Assembly: GCA_005281725.1 (NCBI GenBank)
Contig: SSBO01000001.1
Location: 11,223,776-11,287,775 of the forward strand
Direction: 5' to 3'
Length of the DNA: 64,000 nucleotides
DNA from: Wuchereria bancrofti
Taxonomy: Eukaryota > Nematoda > Chromadorea > Rhabditida > Onchocercidae
Shown: positions 63,302 through 64,000 of the stretch, in pieces
Layout of the letters: each line of letters starts with the position of its first letter
Numbering within the stretch: the stretch's first letter is position 1
The notes under the pieces: model-generated
What the model was told of the DNA's origin: nothing
Seen by the model: only the letters and a program-made list of their open reading frames with translations
Database searches by the model: none
Made by a program: the position numbers and the translations under genes

Positions 63302-64000
63302 TATTAATCCTTAAATATTTGAAATTAATTATCAAAAATGTTGTTAATATTAGATTTATAAATTAATACTCGAATAATGTTATTGTCTAAGATAATTTCG
63401 ATTCTTTCTAATAGTGACAAGTGATAAATAAAGTATGATAAATGTTAATCAAATTTTACATTTCGTAGTAAATAATGATAATGAATCAATTTTGTTAACC
63501 AGCTATTCTCATATTCACTGTTGACGAAGAAAGATACATCTGGATGACATTTTAAAATTTACTACTTCATTGTTGAAATTCATTTTTATTTTAAACATCA
63601 AATTTTGCCACTATTTTAACTGCAATCAACATAAAAAGATTAAGATTGTAGAGGAAACATTAGTATTATACAATTTATGTATTTAATTTAAACAAAAAAA
63701 TAAAAAATTAAAAATGAAAAATATTGGTGAAAAAAATTTTTGATATTTTTAAAACGTTATTTTGCTACATATTTATTGGCAAACATAAATGATCCATTGA
63801 AGTATTGCAATTAATACTGTCAAACAGCTGACACTATTTTAAATTACAATCAAATCAGTGCAAAGTTATTTTCAAATTTAATACATTTATCTTTCTCATT
63901 TCTCTTTTTACTTCGACAAATGATGGACAAAAAAGAAACGAAGCTTTTTGCTTCATTCAAACATTTCTTCAAGGGACCATTATTCTTACAAACAATATTA
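63302..64000. other. 5' flank of TTL 5 to window end
   Basis: AT-rich DNA; nothing supported. The next gene of the cluster, if any, lies outside the window. Confidence 0.5.

Overview
The window is a 64 kb piece of a nematode nuclear genome. It is very AT-rich, its small exons are separated by introns with TTTCAG-type acceptors, and candidate trans-splice acceptors lie a few bases before several start codons. A cluster of nematode-specific transthyretin-like (TTL) genes and the overall composition suggest a spirurid, filarial-like worm; the species is my inference. Nothing bacterial, viral or transposon-like was recognised.

Layout, left to right. (1) 701-5169 (+): mitochondrial chaperonin HSP60, 11 exons, 574 aa, complete. 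(2) 6323-10843 (+): a RETSAT-type FAD/NAD(P) oxidoreductase (all-trans-retinol 13,14-reductase family), 12 exons, 615 aa, with one GC-AG intron. (3) 11673-12768: a GATA tetranucleotide array broken by a 672-base N gap; the unique flank is repeated on both sides of the gap, which looks like an assembly artefact. (4) 13404-16600 (-): an unrecognised protein predicted to span the membrane twice. One in-frame TAA just before a splice donor separates its two halves, and a 14-base microexon would otherwise join them in frame. (5) 19686-37820 (+): a coiled-coil protein of 851 aa in 15 exons with a PCM-1-like (pericentriolar material 1) C-terminus and introns up to 6.5 kb. (6) 39452-41397 (+): dolichol kinase family, 4 exons, 301 aa, short at the N-terminus. 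(7) 45007-47633 (+): a muscle LIM protein / cysteine-rich protein with two alternative exons that each complete the same LIM domain. (8) 48170-63301 (-): five TTL genes in tandem, all with three exons and the same intron phases. The first lacks a usable acceptor for exon 2 and the fourth has an AT instead of a GT donor. Between the second and third lies a perfect direct duplication of about 922 bp with a single N at the junction, probably another assembly join.

The genes do not form an evident operon: same-strand neighbours are more than 1 kb apart, except for paralogues inside the TTL array. The first seven loci are housekeeping or structural functions (mitochondrial folding, retinoid/lipid redox, centrosome or satellite organisation, N-glycosylation lipid carrier, muscle sarcomere), and the right quarter is a lineage-expanded family of small secreted proteins. 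All exon models were built by hand from reading frame, splice consensus and phase continuity; those for HSP60, RETSAT, the PCM-1-like gene, dolichol kinase, LIM and four TTL genes close to exact multiples of three.
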